A stretch of DNA of 64,000 nucleotides from JAJEBT01 sp965221485 (GCA_965221485.1 OZ244893.1:62001-126000), one strand, 5' to 3'; shown: positions 1 to 9,414, counted from the stretch's first letter. The notes: generated by a model not told the origin, from the sequence alone. Program-made: numbers and translations.

Positions 1-181
1 AGAGTATAAGGGCTTCCTTTGCGTGCTACAGAGATACGAGAGGGAGAAGGACCGATGTTGCAGGTGGCGGGGCGTCTTACTCGAAGGCGGAGAACGTAGG
101 ACCGGTGTGAGCTTGCCAATTGCACTAAGCTTTGGTGGCAACTAGGACTACGGAGTCAAAAAAACATGGCATAACAACAGA
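1..181. other. window start, no recognisable gene
   Basis: One plus-strand frame stays open from base 2 to a stop near base 147 and could be the tail of a gene lying to the left. Its translation (about 48 residues, basic, with a Cys-Cys pair) resembles nothing I know, so I do not call it. The stop codon of the IS4 transposase remnant lies just to the right; an IS end may be hidden here, but no terminal inverted repeat is visible. Confidence 0.3.
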
Positions 182-905
182 CTAGATCTCCTTCCGCAAG
201 GCGTGCCGTTGCCCGGCCAGAAACCTGATCCGGTGGCCCAGCGCCGCGCTGCTCAGCCGCGTCTGGCCATGCCACATGATCTGATGTCCCGGATCCGGAT
301 CATGCTTGCGGTTGCGGTAGCCCCCGAGATGGGCGACCAGCTGCACGGCATCGCTGAGCTGCACCGGTGCCGGCATCGCGTGCTGCTCGGCATGGTCGCG
401 CAGAAAGTTAAGCTCCTCGTCCGTGAACATCAGGCTCGGCTCGCAATCCGGAACCTCGCGGCCGAGCAGGGTCATCACCATGATCCGCCATGCAATCACC
501 GCATTGATGGCCATCGCCCGCTGGAGGCGCCCGGCGGTCCGGAACAGCAGGAATTCGGCCCGGCATCCCGACTTCAGGACACGGAAAAAATCCTCGACCT
601 TCCATCGCTGGAGATAGAAGCCCACAATCTCGGCCGTCACCCCGGCGTTGCTCACCCCGAGCGTCGTCAACAGATACCACTGCACCCGATCCTCGCCGTC
701 CGGCGGTGCCGTCTCGATGAAATGAACAGCCGACACCGTCACCGGCTCCGCATTCCCGGCAATGCTGGTGGGCGGCAAGGTCACACGGCAAAACCGAAGC
801 TCACAGCAGGCCAGCCGCTTGCGCCGCGCCGGCCGCGCCCTCTTCTTGCTCGACTTGGGCCGCTCCGTCAGGCCGTCAATCTCGATGTCAATCCGGCCAT
901 CCGGC
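182..905 (-). pseudogene. IS4-family transposase, 3' remnant
   Basis: C-terminal part of a DDE transposase of the IS4 family. Within the open part starting at 784 the catalytic signature Y-(2)-R-(3)-E-(6)-K is complete: Y57, R60, E64, K71 in FYLQRWKVEDFF and following, then the usual KSGCR. The same frame continues upstream to about 905 with a basic stretch (KSSKKRARPARRKR) and then VTLPP, as in the central part of ISPepr1-type IS4 transposases. The N-terminal half with the first catalytic aspartates is absent, and the frame meets a stop at 974-976. The product would be inactive. The beta-strand and glutamate region is well preserved, so the truncation is probably not ancient. Confidence 0.82.
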
Positions 906-919
906 GCGCCACCGCCACA

Positions 920-964
920 GTTACCACAAAAACCCGGACAGCAGTGGTAACGGTAACCGGTAAC
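920..964. repeat. inverted repeat and triple GGTAAC motif
   Basis: GTTACCAC at 920-927 is exactly inverted by GTGGTAAC at 944-951, with a 16-base loop. GGTAAC then recurs at 946, 952 and 959. It sits at the broken upstream edge of the IS4 remnant. It could be a decayed IS end, a terminator without a T tract, or a protein-binding site; nothing in the sequence decides between these. Confidence 0.4.
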
Positions 965-970
965 ACAGCC

Positions 971-1458
971 CCATCATCACAACGGAAAGCCAGCATCACA
1001 CCATCTTCCTGACCAGCAGAAACGTGGCGACAGATCGAAATCGGGAACCCCCGGGGTGCCGTCAGAGAGGGAATACCCCGTCGCCATCTGCAGGGCCGAG
1101 GAAGCCAGGAGTATTGCGAAGTAAAAACGCGCCCCCGGCCCCTCATCCTGAAGGAAGATAAGGGGAGCACACCTTGCAGGCCCGGCCCAACGCAGAAAGG
1201 GCAACTCATTCCAGAGACCTCCGGCACCATATCTAAGGGCCCAACCCGGGAACCCACCCTTCACGCAGGACAACCGGAAGATAATCGGAGCAATTCTGGA
1301 ACCTCCAATTCCCATCGCCAGAGATAATCCGGGAAATCCAAAAACTTAGAAACTGACAGACAACGACACCGAATTCTGTTAGTATCTCACACAGACCGTG
1401 AGGGGAAGGATGAACACGCAAGCCTCTAGGTTACGGTTTTTATGGATCGAGTGATGTC
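971..1458. other. gene-free tract
   Basis: About 490 bases between the transposase remnant and the SDH-type protease. Minus-strand frames here are open but have no recognisable motif. From about 1260 the composition turns AT-richer. A tiny ATG frame (1410-1454) ends just before the protease start, but 14 codons are too few to call. The promoter of the protease unit should lie in 1300-1440. Confidence 0.45.
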
Positions 1459-2307
1459 GTGAAGCCAGTTGACGACCACATCAAGGGCCAACTGACCCGG
1501 CACCTTAACTGCATCGGCACGAAGCTTGAAGCTGATGTAGTTGCAATCGTAAGTCCGATCCTCCCCGGACTCGAACTGACGCTTCGCCATGCAATCGAAG
1601 TGCTTTCCAGCGAGCGGGAATCTGTTGCGATAATTCTTGATACCCCAGGTGGGATCGCAGAAGTCGTGGAACGGATGGTGACTGCAATTCGATCGGCTTA
1701 CCGGGAGGTTACGGTTATCGTGCCGGATCGCGCCATGTCGGCGGGCACGATATTTGCCTTGAGTGCCGATCGCATCATGATGGATCATCTTTCCTGTCTG
1801 GGTCCCATCGACCCACAAATCGAGAGAGAAGGCAAGCTGGTTCCAGCCCTCTCCTATCTGAATCAGTTCGAGCGCCTCAACCAGAAGGCACAGGACGGTG
1901 CACTTTCCACCGCCGAGTACGCGCTTCTGAATAAACTCGATCTCGGTGAACTCTATCAATTCGAACAAGCGCGCGAGCTGTCTATCGAGCTTCTCGTCAA
2001 GTGGTTGTCCCAGTACAAATTCAAGAACTGGAACCAGACCAAATCAAAGCGGTCACCTGTGACTGAAGAAATGAAAATTAAGCGCGCACGAGAAATCGCG
2101 GCGCTGCTTAATGATCCTGAACGGTGGCGTTCGCATGGACGAGCCATAGACATTAATACATTGGGGGAAGAAGTTAAGCTGAGGATCGACAACTTCGAAG
2201 ACGATGCCGAACTGTACAATCAAATTCGAGGTTATTTCGAACTTTTGACTGACTACATGCAACGACAACAGCTGACCTCATTTGTTCACACCAAGGAGTA
2301 CTTTTGA
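1459..2307 (+). CDS. SDH-family Clp-fold serine proteinase
   Basis: A 282-residue protein of the SDH (serine dehydrogenase proteinase-type) branch of the ClpP/crotonase fold, probably a membrane-associated or cytosolic self-compartmentalised peptidase. DTPGG (61-65) forms the oxyanion-side loop, the nucleophile is expected at Ser94 in RAMSAGTIFALSAD, and LGPIDPQ (114-120) follows as in SppA/ClpP-like active sites. No signal peptide is visible. The GTG at 1459 is the first start codon after an in-frame stop at 1411-1413; the ribosome site is weak. A second gene starts 1 base after the stop. The region is less GC-rich than the flanks, and the gene sits next to mobile-element debris, so horizontal origin is possible. 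Substrate unknown. Confidence 0.85.
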   Translation: MKPVDDHIKGQLTRHLNCIGTKLEADVVAIVSPILPGLELTLRHAIEVLSSERESVAIILDTPGGIAEVVERMVTAIRSAYREVTVIVPDRAMSAGTIFALSADRIMMDHLSCLGPIDPQIEREGKLVPALSYLNQFERLNQKAQDGALSTAEYALLNKLDLGELYQFEQARELSIELLVKWLSQYKFKNWNQTKSKRSPVTEEMKIKRAREIAALLNDPERWRSHGRAIDINTLGEEVKLRIDNFEDDAELYNQIRGYFELLTDYMQRQQLTSFVHTKEYF

Positions 2308-2308
2308 C

Positions 2309-2509
2309 ATGTCCACGAAGCAAGGAACTTCCCTTCGCGACCGGGAGGAGGTGCTCGCCCGGAACGAAATGATCAATATCGACACCGTCGCTGCCCATGA
2401 AAAGCTTGAGCAGGATCTCCGGAAGCTGGGCGTGGAAATCAAGCCCAGCTTCAGGCTGGAGCCACCACTTGGGCGGAATCGTACCGCGCTTCATAATCGG
2501 AGTAATTGA
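2309..2509 (+). CDS. small partner protein of the SDH protease, unknown function
   Basis: A 66-residue charged, mostly helical protein starting at ATG 2309, with AAGGAG at 2293-2298 placed inside the end of the protease gene. The stop of the upstream gene (2305-2307) is one base away, so the two are almost certainly co-transcribed and translationally coupled. The predicted central helix (NEMINIDTVAAHEKLEQDLRK) is acidic/basic alternating and the C-terminus ends RLEPPLGRNR. I do not recognise a family. The tight linkage suggests a substrate adaptor, inhibitor or structural partner for the protease. Confidence 0.65.
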   Translation: MSTKQGTSLRDREEVLARNEMINIDTVAAHEKLEQDLRKLGVEIKPSFRLEPPLGRNRTALHNRSN

Positions 2510-2793
2510 CTTACTCCACGGCGTAATCGGGGGCGTCCGTGTCAACGAGACGCTCGCTCGCCCACCAATCTGCGGACAGACTCTAAGGGTGGACATCTAC
2601 TATCCACCCGGATCACCGACTACCCCAGTGACCATCCCATGGTGTGCCATCTCGACCGTGCCTGTGACGCATCCACGCGCTCTGGAGGTTGGTGAGAAAG
2701 CATGGGAGCGAAGGCTGTACAGTCTGGCGGCCGGATCCAGCTTTCACGCCAAGAAAAGAAGTGCGGATCCAACAAAAACAACATGAATTGGGC

Positions 2794-3126
2794 CTGTGTG
2801 GAAGGTTCACCCAGCAGCTGACTTGTCGCGAGCCGCACCATCTCTACGACCTGCATGCCGACGCCTCGCCGGACAACGAGCGCCCGCGTTGGCATGGCGT
2901 TCCGACCCAGGACTTCGACGCTTTCAGGCTCAGCAACGATGGTGTCCGCACTGTCTGCCTGCTTCGCCGGGCCTGATCCTGTTCTGGGCCAAGGACGCAA
3001 GGATCGGCCCCAGGCCCATCCACGCCCGCGCCGAGACGGTGGATCGAGGCCAACGTCGCAACCCGTTCAATGCCCGACGCTGCCTGGCTTCTGCCGACGG
3101 CTGGTTTGAGTGGGCCCGGGGAGGGT
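2794..3126 (+). pseudogene. SRAP/HMCES (YedK-like) DNA-protein crosslink protein, frameshifted relic
   Basis: SRAP proteins crosslink to abasic sites in single-stranded DNA through Cys2. The family start MCGRF appears here as Leu-Cys-Gly-Arg-Phe (the initiator position is CTG at 2794), followed by TQQLT and, later, VPTQDFDAFRL in one frame up to a stop at about 2976. The continuation is in another frame: FWAKDARIG, HARAETV and ASADGWFEW match the conserved FWAKDAKIG, NARAETV and PADGWFEW blocks. The start codon is lost, at least one frameshift lies near 2950-2970, the Asn of NARAET is His, and the C-terminal third (including the active-site His region) is missing. Clearly a dead gene. Confidence 0.8.
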
Positions 3127-3223
3127 GGTGGCAACCTCCCCTGACGGTTCGGATTTCGAAATTCTCAATGCGAACGTGATCACTCCAGGAACCATCGTGT
3201 GACTGTCAAGACTGCCGGAATGT

Positions 3224-4120
3224 TCAACTGACGGGATAGGCTGCGTCCGGTCCCTTGAGGGCTTCCATGTAGGTGGGCATCAGGAAACAACCGGTATGAA
3301 CTCCCGGATTGTAGTAGCGGGTCTCGATGCCTGACGCTGTGAAGCGGCGACGAATCATTTCCATGTCGCTGGCGCGCGGACGCGGATCCCTGGCGCCCCA
3401 TCCCAGGGTCATGTATCCAAATCCATAGGTCGGCACATGAGTGATATAGAGGCTCGGATCTTCAAAAACATCCTTGAGGCGACCGTAGGTTTCGCGGGCC
3501 TCATCCTCCTGGGCGAAGCTGACACCGGACTGACAGACGAGGATGGCGTTCGCGGACATGATCCCTCGACAGGCCCGGTAGAAGTCGGTGGTGAACAGCG
3601 GTAGCGACGGGCCGATAGGATCCGTTGAATCGATGATAACGACATCGAATTCACGGTCGCTTTCGCGAACGAACCGGACCCCGTCGGCGATAACCACCTC
3701 GGCTCGCGGATCGTCGAATGCGCCATCGCTCAGTCCTGGAAGGTAGGTGCGGCAGATGTCGATGACGCTGTCATCGATTTCCACCATTGTCGCGCGCGCC
3801 ACCGATCGGTGTCTGAGGACTTCCCGAAGGGCCCCGCCATCGCCCCCGCCGATGATCAGGACATTCTCCGCTGCACCATGGGCGAGAATCGGGACATGTG
3901 TCAGCATTTCGTGGTAGCAGAATTCGTCCTGTTCCGTGGTTTGCACAATCCCGTCGAGCGCAAGGACTCTCCCGAACCGGGGGTTTTCGAAGATCTGGAT
4001 CGTCTGGAGACCGGTTCGGGACTCGTAGAGAACCCGGGTTATTTCGAACCGCTGCTGGAAATCCGGGTACAGGGTTTCTGAAAACCAGCGGCTGTTATCA
4101 TCACCGGGCTGGCCGTTCAT
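3224..4120 (-). CDS. speE: polyamine aminopropyltransferase (spermidine synthase)
   Basis: Transfers an aminopropyl group from decarboxylated S-adenosylmethionine to putrescine, giving spermidine, in the cytosol. At 298 residues it has normal length. The N-terminal beta-domain carries LDGIVQTTEQDEFCYHEM (55-72), followed by the Rossmann nucleotide loop GGGDGG (91-96), the acidic residue of MVEID (112-116) and the catalytic aspartate loop DSTDP (164-168). The ATG at 4120 overlaps the stop of the upstream gene by four bases (ATGA), so speD and speE are translationally coupled and encode successive pathway steps. Confidence 0.96.
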   Translation of the reverse strand: MNGQPGDDNSRWFSETLYPDFQQRFEITRVLYESRTGLQTIQIFENPRFGRVLALDGIVQTTEQDEFCYHEMLTHVPILAHGAAENVLIIGGGDGGALREVLRHRSVARATMVEIDDSVIDICRTYLPGLSDGAFDDPRAEVVIADGVRFVRESDREFDVVIIDSTDPIGPSLPLFTTDFYRACRGIMSANAILVCQSGVSFAQEDEARETYGRLKDVFEDPSLYITHVPTYGFGYMTLGWGARDPRPRASDMEMIRRRFTASGIETRYYNPGVHTGCFLMPTYMEALKGPDAAYPVS

Positions 4121-4596
4121 TCCACCATACCGCGACGGTACAGTTGACGGTCAACATGTGCAGGCTGAAAAAGATGTTCGAGTTGCTCGACTGCGCGCTC
4201 AGGTCGGCAGGCTCCGCACATGAAGACATCGATGGTGGCCAGACCGATTTCGGGCCAGGTATGGATGCTGATATGGCTCTCTGCGAGGACGGCCACGCCC
4301 GAAATCCCGTCACCCTCGCCAAATCGGTGGACATAAACATGAAGAACCGTGGCATCGGCATAGTCGGCTGCTTCGCGCAGCGCGGATTCCACGAACTCCG
4401 CATTATCAAGGCCCACACCATGCCACAGGTCCGCCAGGATATGGGTTCCGGCGAAAACATGGCCGTCCTGGCGTACCAGATAACTCTTTGAGGATTCGAC
4501 CGGGAGTCCGCCTGGCATCGACAAAACCGGCTCCACGCCCTGGGTGGAGAGTGCGACGGCTTCGGTCCGTCCGGTCGATGTCAGGCTTGTATCCAT
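4117..4596 (-). CDS. speD: S-adenosylmethionine decarboxylase proenzyme
   Basis: Pyruvoyl-dependent enzyme supplying decarboxylated S-adenosylmethionine to SpeE. The motif LAESHISIHTWPE is present: autocleavage is expected between Glu106 and Ser107, Ser107 becoming the pyruvoyl group, with His112 and Cys127 (FMCGAC) as the usual processing and catalytic residues. I place the start at ATG 4596 (159 residues), preceded by AGGGAG at proper spacing; the frame is open further upstream, but the extension (31 basic residues) is unlike the family. The chain has a slightly longer N-terminus than the compact ~125-residue bacterial enzymes. First gene of the speDE unit. Confidence 0.94.
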   Translation of the reverse strand: MDTSLTSTGRTEAVALSTQGVEPVLSMPGGLPVESSKSYLVRQDGHVFAGTHILADLWHGVGLDNAEFVESALREAADYADATVLHVYVHRFGEGDGISGVAVLAESHISIHTWPEIGLATIDVFMCGACRPERAVEQLEHLFQPAHVDRQLYRRGMVE

Positions 4597-4716
4597 ATGG
4601 GGTCTCCCTGTCGGATCAGAGTGAAGGGCTCTGGAGTTCCGCGCTTGATTGCGAGCGCGCCTTATGACCCCAACACGCCTTGTTGGCAAGTGATTCCATG
4701 CGGTTCTGTCCTGATT

Positions 4717-6483
4717 TCAGAAATCATCCTCGCTGACGGTCATGATATTTTCTGCGCCCGCTGTTGCCGCGGCCATCAGGGCGGGAACTTGCGGCAGGAG
4801 GTTGTCCGCATAGAACCGCGCTGTGGCGGCCTTGGCGCCGTAGAATGCACTTTCACCGTTGGCACCATTGGCCAGGGCCCGGGCGGCGATCCCTTCGGAA
4901 CGCGCCATCAACCAGCCGCCGGCGAGGAAGCCCAATCCACGTAAATAAGGTGTTGCGCCGGCGAGAATGTCCCGTTCGTTCTGACGGCCCTGTTCCAGAA
5001 ACCAGGCCGTGGCGGTTTCGAACGAGTCGATCGCCGCGGCAAAATTCGCGGAGAGTTCGGAGTCCGGAACCTGCTCCATTTTCATCTCGGACAGCAGCGA
5101 CCGTACGGCTTCTCCCTGATCGCCGAGCAGCTTGCGTGTAACGAGGTCGATGGCCTGGATGCCGTTGGTTCCCTCGTAGATCGGGGTAATTCGACTGTCC
5201 CGGTAATATTGGGCTGCGCCGGTTTCTTCAATGAAGCCGGCACCTCCGTGGACCTGGACGCCGAGGGAAGTTGTCTCGACGCCGCAATCGGAAGACCAGG
5301 CCTTGACGACCGGAATAAGAAAGTCGATGCGCTCCGCAACCCGCTTGCGCGTTTCCTCGTCGGGATGCCGTCTCGAGATGTCGAGGCTCCCGGAAACATA
5401 GCAACCGAGGGCACGGCTTGCTTCCGTCAGGGCGCGCATCGTCATCAGGTTGCGGCGGACGTCGGGATGCCGAATGATAGGCACCTCACCCGCCGCCGGA
5501 TCAGACCGGTCACGACCCTGGATCCGCTCACGGGCATAGGCTACGGCTTGCTGGTAGGCCCGTTCACCGATACCGACACCCTCGCGCCCGACAGCCAGAC
5601 GCGCGTTGTTCATCATGGAGAACATGTACTCCATGCCCCGGCACTCCTCGCCGACGAGATAGCCGATGGCGCCCTCGTTCTCGCCGAATTGCATGACGCA
5701 GGTGGGGCTGCCGTGAATGCCCAGCTTGTGTTCGAGAGAGACCGGCCTGAGGTCGTTTCGGGCACCCAGCGTTCCGTCGTCGTTGACGAGAATCTTGGGG
5801 ACAATAAACAATGAGATTCCACGGGTCCCCGGTGGTGCATCGGAAGTGCGGGCCAGAACCATGTGAACGATGTTGTCTGTGAAATCGTGATCTCCCCATG
5901 TGGTGAAGATCTTCTGCCCTGATAGCCGGTAATGGTTTCCCTCGCGCACTGCGCGGGTCTTGAGCGCGCCCACATCGGATCCGGCATTTGGCTCGGTGAG
6001 AACCATGGTGCCGGTCCACTCGCCGGATACCAGCTTTGGCATCCATTTGGTTTTTTGCTCTTCCGTGCCATAGCGCTGGAGCATTTCGACGCCGGCGATG
6101 GAGAGAACAGGGCACAGCATCAGGGCGAGGTTGGCGGAATCCCACATTTCAAACACGGGGGTGGCCAAAAGCATCGGCAATCCCTGCCCTCCCACCTCGG
6201 GATCGAGCTGGAACGCGTTCCATCCACCCTCGATGTAGGCATGATAGGCTTCCCTGAACCCGGGCGGCGTTCTGACCACGCCGTTATCCAGCCGGGATCC
6301 GGTCACGTCACCGGTGCGGTTTATTGGTGACAGAACGTCACGTGCCAGTTTTCCGGCCTCTTCAAGAATGGCTCGGACCACATCCGGTGTGGCGTCTTCG
6401 CAACCCGGCAGCGTGTTGTCGAGACCGACGAGTTCTTCGATGACGAACAGCATTTCCCGGAGCGGGGGGGTATATTCTGTCAT
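4717..6483 (-). CDS. acyl-CoA dehydrogenase, long form with C-terminal domain
   Basis: FAD enzyme that oxidises acyl-CoA to trans-2-enoyl-CoA, passing electrons to ETF. The 588-residue length, the N-terminal extension before the core, and the extra C-terminal domain place it with the FadE-like/ACAD long bacterial enzymes. MVLTEPNAGSDVGAL is the flavin/substrate motif, and the catalytic glutamate is in PIYEGTNGIQ. ATG 6483 is chosen because GGAGAG lies five bases ahead; an ATG four codons upstream would make this ribosome site part of the coding region. The next gene upstream (FAD oxidase) ends about 50 bases away on the same strand, so they may form one transcript for degradation of an organic acid. 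Chain length of the substrate cannot be told. Confidence 0.93.
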   Translation of the reverse strand: MTEYTPPLREMLFVIEELVGLDNTLPGCEDATPDVVRAILEEAGKLARDVLSPINRTGDVTGSRLDNGVVRTPPGFREAYHAYIEGGWNAFQLDPEVGGQGLPMLLATPVFEMWDSANLALMLCPVLSIAGVEMLQRYGTEEQKTKWMPKLVSGEWTGTMVLTEPNAGSDVGALKTRAVREGNHYRLSGQKIFTTWGDHDFTDNIVHMVLARTSDAPPGTRGISLFIVPKILVNDDGTLGARNDLRPVSLEHKLGIHGSPTCVMQFGENEGAIGYLVGEECRGMEYMFSMMNNARLAVGREGVGIGERAYQQAVAYARERIQGRDRSDPAAGEVPIIRHPDVRRNLMTMRALTEASRALGCYVSGSLDISRRHPDEETRKRVAERIDFLIPVVKAWSSDCGVETTSLGVQVHGGAGFIEETGAAQYYRDSRITPIYEGTNGIQAIDLVTRKLLGDQGEAVRSLLSEMKMEQVPDSELSANFAAAIDSFETATAWFLEQGRQNERDILAGATPYLRGLGFLAGGWLMARSEGIAARALANGANGESAFYGAKAATARFYADNLLPQVPALMAAATAGAENIMTVSEDDF

Positions 6484-6532
6484 GGGTCTCTCCAAATCCT
6501 GTTGGCAGGCGACGGTTTGAATATGAATCTGC

Positions 6533-7966
6533 TTATAGCACCTTGCCGGGGTTCATAATTCCCTTTGGATCCACGGCTGCCTTGATCGTTCGCATCAGAT
6601 CCATCATCACTTCCGGCTTGTAGACTGGCAGGTCGTCCCGCCGCAGACGACCGATGCCATGTTCCGCACTGATGGATCCATTCATTCTCACGGCCGTGTC
6701 AAACACGCGTTTCCGGATTTCCGGGACTTGCGACAGGAAATCCGCGTCGTTCATGGTGACAGGGCGGCTGAAATTGAAGTGAATGTTGCCGTCACCCACA
6801 TGGCCGAATGCACAGGAGCGGATACCGGGCATAAAGGCCTCGAGGTCGGCGATCGTCACGTCAAGGAAGTCAGCAACCCGGGAGACCGGCACCGAAACAT
6901 CGTGTTTTGCGCTCGCCCCCTCATGACGTTGGGCCTCGGGAATTGTTTCCCGGATTTTCCAGAAGGAGTCCGTCTGTCGGCCGCTGTCGGCCAGTGCAGC
7001 GTCAAGGACGAGTCCGCCTTGCAGGGCCGAAGCGAGAAGGCCTTCGAGCAACGGTCTCAGCTCGTCTGCCGAGGCGGCGCCGGCGGCTATTTCAATCAGC
7101 ACGTAATGTTCGTGGCGGTCCGACAGTGGATCGCGGGTGTCGGCAATATGGCGCAAGACGAAGTCGACAGAAATCCGGGACATGTATTCGAAGGTTACGA
7201 CCCGGTCGTCGCTCAGCCGCCGCGCCAGCGCCAGCAGTTCCACTGCCGCCGCAGTATCGCGGACCGCGACGAATGCGGTCTGCACATCAACTGGTCTCGG
7301 GAACAGTTTCAGACAGGCAGCCGTAATGATGCCAAGAGTACCTTCAGCTCCGATGAACAGGTGTTTCAGATCATAGCCGGTATTGTCCTTGCGCAGTCCG
7401 GTCAGGCCGTTCCAGATCCTGCCATCAGGCAAAACGGCTTCCAGTCCGAGGCACAGATCGCGGGCCGGGCCGTAGCGCAGGACTGCCGTTCCGCCGGCAT
7501 TGGTGGACAGATTACCTCCGATCCGGGCCGTCCCCTCACCGCCGAGGCTGAGGGGAAAATATCGATCCACTTCGTTGGCAGCCGTCTGGACATCGGCGAG
7601 GATGACGCCGGCTTCAACTGTGATCGTATAATTCAGCGGATCGATGTCACGAACGCGATTGAGGCGCGTGAGCGACAGGAGGAGTTCGCGGCCGTGCTCG
7701 AACGGTGTTGCGGCGCCGCACAACCCCGTATTGCCGCCCTGGGGTACGATGGCTGTCGATGTTTCGTTGCAGATCCTGACGACTTCCGAGACTTCCTCCA
7801 CGCTTGCGGGCCTGACGACCATCGGGGTTGCGCCGGTGAAGGAATGGCGTTCGTCAGTCAGGTACGGGGCCTTGTCAGCCTCCCGCGTGATGACGCCGGG
7901 GTCTCCGACGACGGCATGGATGCGTTGCAGTGTCGTGCTGTCGATCGGTACACCAGAATCGGTCAT
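6533..7966 (-). CDS. FAD-binding oxidase, GlcD / D-2-hydroxyglutarate dehydrogenase type
   Basis: A VAO-type flavoprotein (477 residues from ATG 7966; TTG 7993 would add nine). The PP-loop region has PQGGNTGLCG, followed by SLGGEGTARIGGNLSTNAGG, the FAD pyrophosphate segment. The C-terminal FAD-oxidase domain ends with the zinc/substrate-site blocks FGHVGDGNIHFN and SAEHGIG, typical of D-lactate, glycolate and D-2-hydroxyglutarate dehydrogenases. Substrate is a D-2-hydroxy acid; the length and the HGDGNIH-like block fit D-2-hydroxyglutarate dehydrogenase best, but this is inference. It lies upstream of the acyl-CoA dehydrogenase on the same strand and diverges from the enolase-superfamily gene across about 290 bases, which must hold both promoters. 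Confidence 0.9.
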   Translation of the reverse strand: MTDSGVPIDSTTLQRIHAVVGDPGVITREADKAPYLTDERHSFTGATPMVVRPASVEEVSEVVRICNETSTAIVPQGGNTGLCGAATPFEHGRELLLSLTRLNRVRDIDPLNYTITVEAGVILADVQTAANEVDRYFPLSLGGEGTARIGGNLSTNAGGTAVLRYGPARDLCLGLEAVLPDGRIWNGLTGLRKDNTGYDLKHLFIGAEGTLGIITAACLKLFPRPVDVQTAFVAVRDTAAAVELLALARRLSDDRVVTFEYMSRISVDFVLRHIADTRDPLSDRHEHYVLIEIAAGAASADELRPLLEGLLASALQGGLVLDAALADSGRQTDSFWKIRETIPEAQRHEGASAKHDVSVPVSRVADFLDVTIADLEAFMPGIRSCAFGHVGDGNIHFNFSRPVTMNDADFLSQVPEIRKRVFDTAVRMNGSISAEHGIGRLRRDDLPVYKPEVMMDLMRTIKAAVDPKGIMNPGKVL

Positions 7967-8259
7967 CACCAGGCTCACAACGATTGAAGTCAAGGTCTTG
8001 CGGATATGTTTTATTCCTTTTTGACGCCAACGGATACCGGTTCATTCACAGCTCTTCGCTGGCGGTGCCATTACGCCGATCGCGGTGCTGGCCGGTACGG
8101 TTTCCGGCCGGACACAGCGGTAGCGGACATGCTTGTGTCCCCGGGCAACCGGATCCTGCCATCCAGGAGTGTGGACATGCGGTCCGGCTCGTCGGTGATG
8201 GTTGACGCCATTTCGGGAAGGCGGGAACATCACCTCAGAACCGGACGGGGAGAACAGTA

Positions 8260-9414
8260 ATGAAGCTCGCGGACTGCACGACGTACCGAATTGCGGTTCC
8301 GACGCGCCGCGCCCATAGCTGGGCCAGCAAGATGGAGACACCTATCGGGCATCACGCCATTGTTCGGCTGAAGACGGATACGGGGGTTACAGGCTGGGGA
8401 GAAGCATCAGCGGGAGAGACCTGGGGCGGCGCAGACATGCGTTATTACGGTGAGTCTCCGGAAACCGTTTGCCACATGGTCGAGACGCATCTGTTCCCGG
8501 CCATCGAGGGGATCTCGCCGTTTCTGATTGCCAATATTCATGACCGGATGGACAAGGTGGTCAAGGGAAACCCTTATGCCAAGGCTGCTGTCGACATGGC
8601 GGTCTACGACATTGCGGGCAAGATACTGGACCGCCCGGTGTGCGAGTTGCTGGGGGGCGCATTTCGCGACAGCATAGAAATCACCCACTCCCTCGGCATT
8701 ATGCCGATCGAGCAGTGCGTCGACGAAGCCCGTGAAGCAGTGGCGGAGGGAGCGCTCACCATCAAGTGCAAGACCGGGCTGGATCCCGAACGTGACGTCG
8801 AGGTGGTGCGGCGCCTGCGCGAGGCTGTGGGAAATGGTGTCAAGATCCGGGTGGACGGAAACGAAGGATACCCTTCTGTCAGCGAGGCGGTGAGGGTTAC
8901 CAAACAGCAGGAGAAATACGGGATATTCATCTGCGAGCAACCTCTGATGGGTGCAGAAATGCTTGCGCGCGTTGCGGCCCGCATTGATGTTCCGGTGATG
9001 GCTGACGAGTCTGCATGGACAGTGCAGGATATTCTTGAGCTTCATCAGCTGCGCGCTGCCGAATGTTTTTCCTGCTATGTCACCAAGCCCGGAGGCCTCT
9101 ACCGGGCGCGTCAGCAGGCTGAATTCGCGGCTGCGCTTCACATGGATTGCGATATCGGCGGTTCGGTGGAGCTCGGGATTGGCAATGCTGCCAATTTGCA
9201 TCTGGGTGCTGCGCTGAAAAACGCGACGTTGCCGAGTGTTCTGCCCGTCTCGAAACCTGCAGGTACGATGGGGCCGGCGATTGCCGGAAATTATTATCTC
9301 GATGATATTGTGACGGACTCCTTTGTCTTCAGGGAAGGGCGGGTCTATCGGCCTGAAGGCCCGGGGCTCGGTGTTACGGTCGATGAGGACAAGATCCGGG
9401 ATGCAGCCGTCTAG
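8260..9414 (+). CDS. enolase-superfamily enzyme, mandelate racemase/muconate lactonising type
   Basis: A 384-residue TIM-barrel enzyme abstracting a proton alpha to a carboxylate. The KxK acid/base pair is K169-C-K171 in TIKCKTG; the metal ligands are D199 (RVDGNEG), E226 (CEQPL) and D249 (MADES), and the opposing lysine is K276 (VTKPGG). This is the muconate-lactonising-enzyme arrangement, which includes cycloisomerases, o-succinylbenzoate synthase and racemases. ATG 8260 has GGGGAG ten bases upstream. It is monocistronic, with no cycloisomerase-pathway partners (ring dioxygenases, enol-lactonase) beside it, so the substrate stays open; it diverges from the hydroxy-acid oxidase and may act in the same acid-degradation route. 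Confidence 0.9.
   Translation: MKLADCTTYRIAVPTRRAHSWASKMETPIGHHAIVRLKTDTGVTGWGEASAGETWGGADMRYYGESPETVCHMVETHLFPAIEGISPFLIANIHDRMDKVVKGNPYAKAAVDMAVYDIAGKILDRPVCELLGGAFRDSIEITHSLGIMPIEQCVDEAREAVAEGALTIKCKTGLDPERDVEVVRRLREAVGNGVKIRVDGNEGYPSVSEAVRVTKQQEKYGIFICEQPLMGAEMLARVAARIDVPVMADESAWTVQDILELHQLRAAECFSCYVTKPGGLYRARQQAEFAAALHMDCDIGGSVELGIGNAANLHLGAALKNATLPSVLPVSKPAGTMGPAIAGNYYLDDIVTDSFVFREGRVYRPEGPGLGVTVDEDKIRDAAV

Noticed and set aside
203..1012. Long open frame on plus through the IS4 remnant
   Set aside because: It is antisense to a frame with a complete IS4 YREK signature; its own translation is His/Arg/Pro-rich with no domain.
6659..7987. 442-codon plus-strand open frame
   Set aside because: Antisense to the clear FAD-oxidase gene; GC-rich codon bias keeps the opposite frame open.
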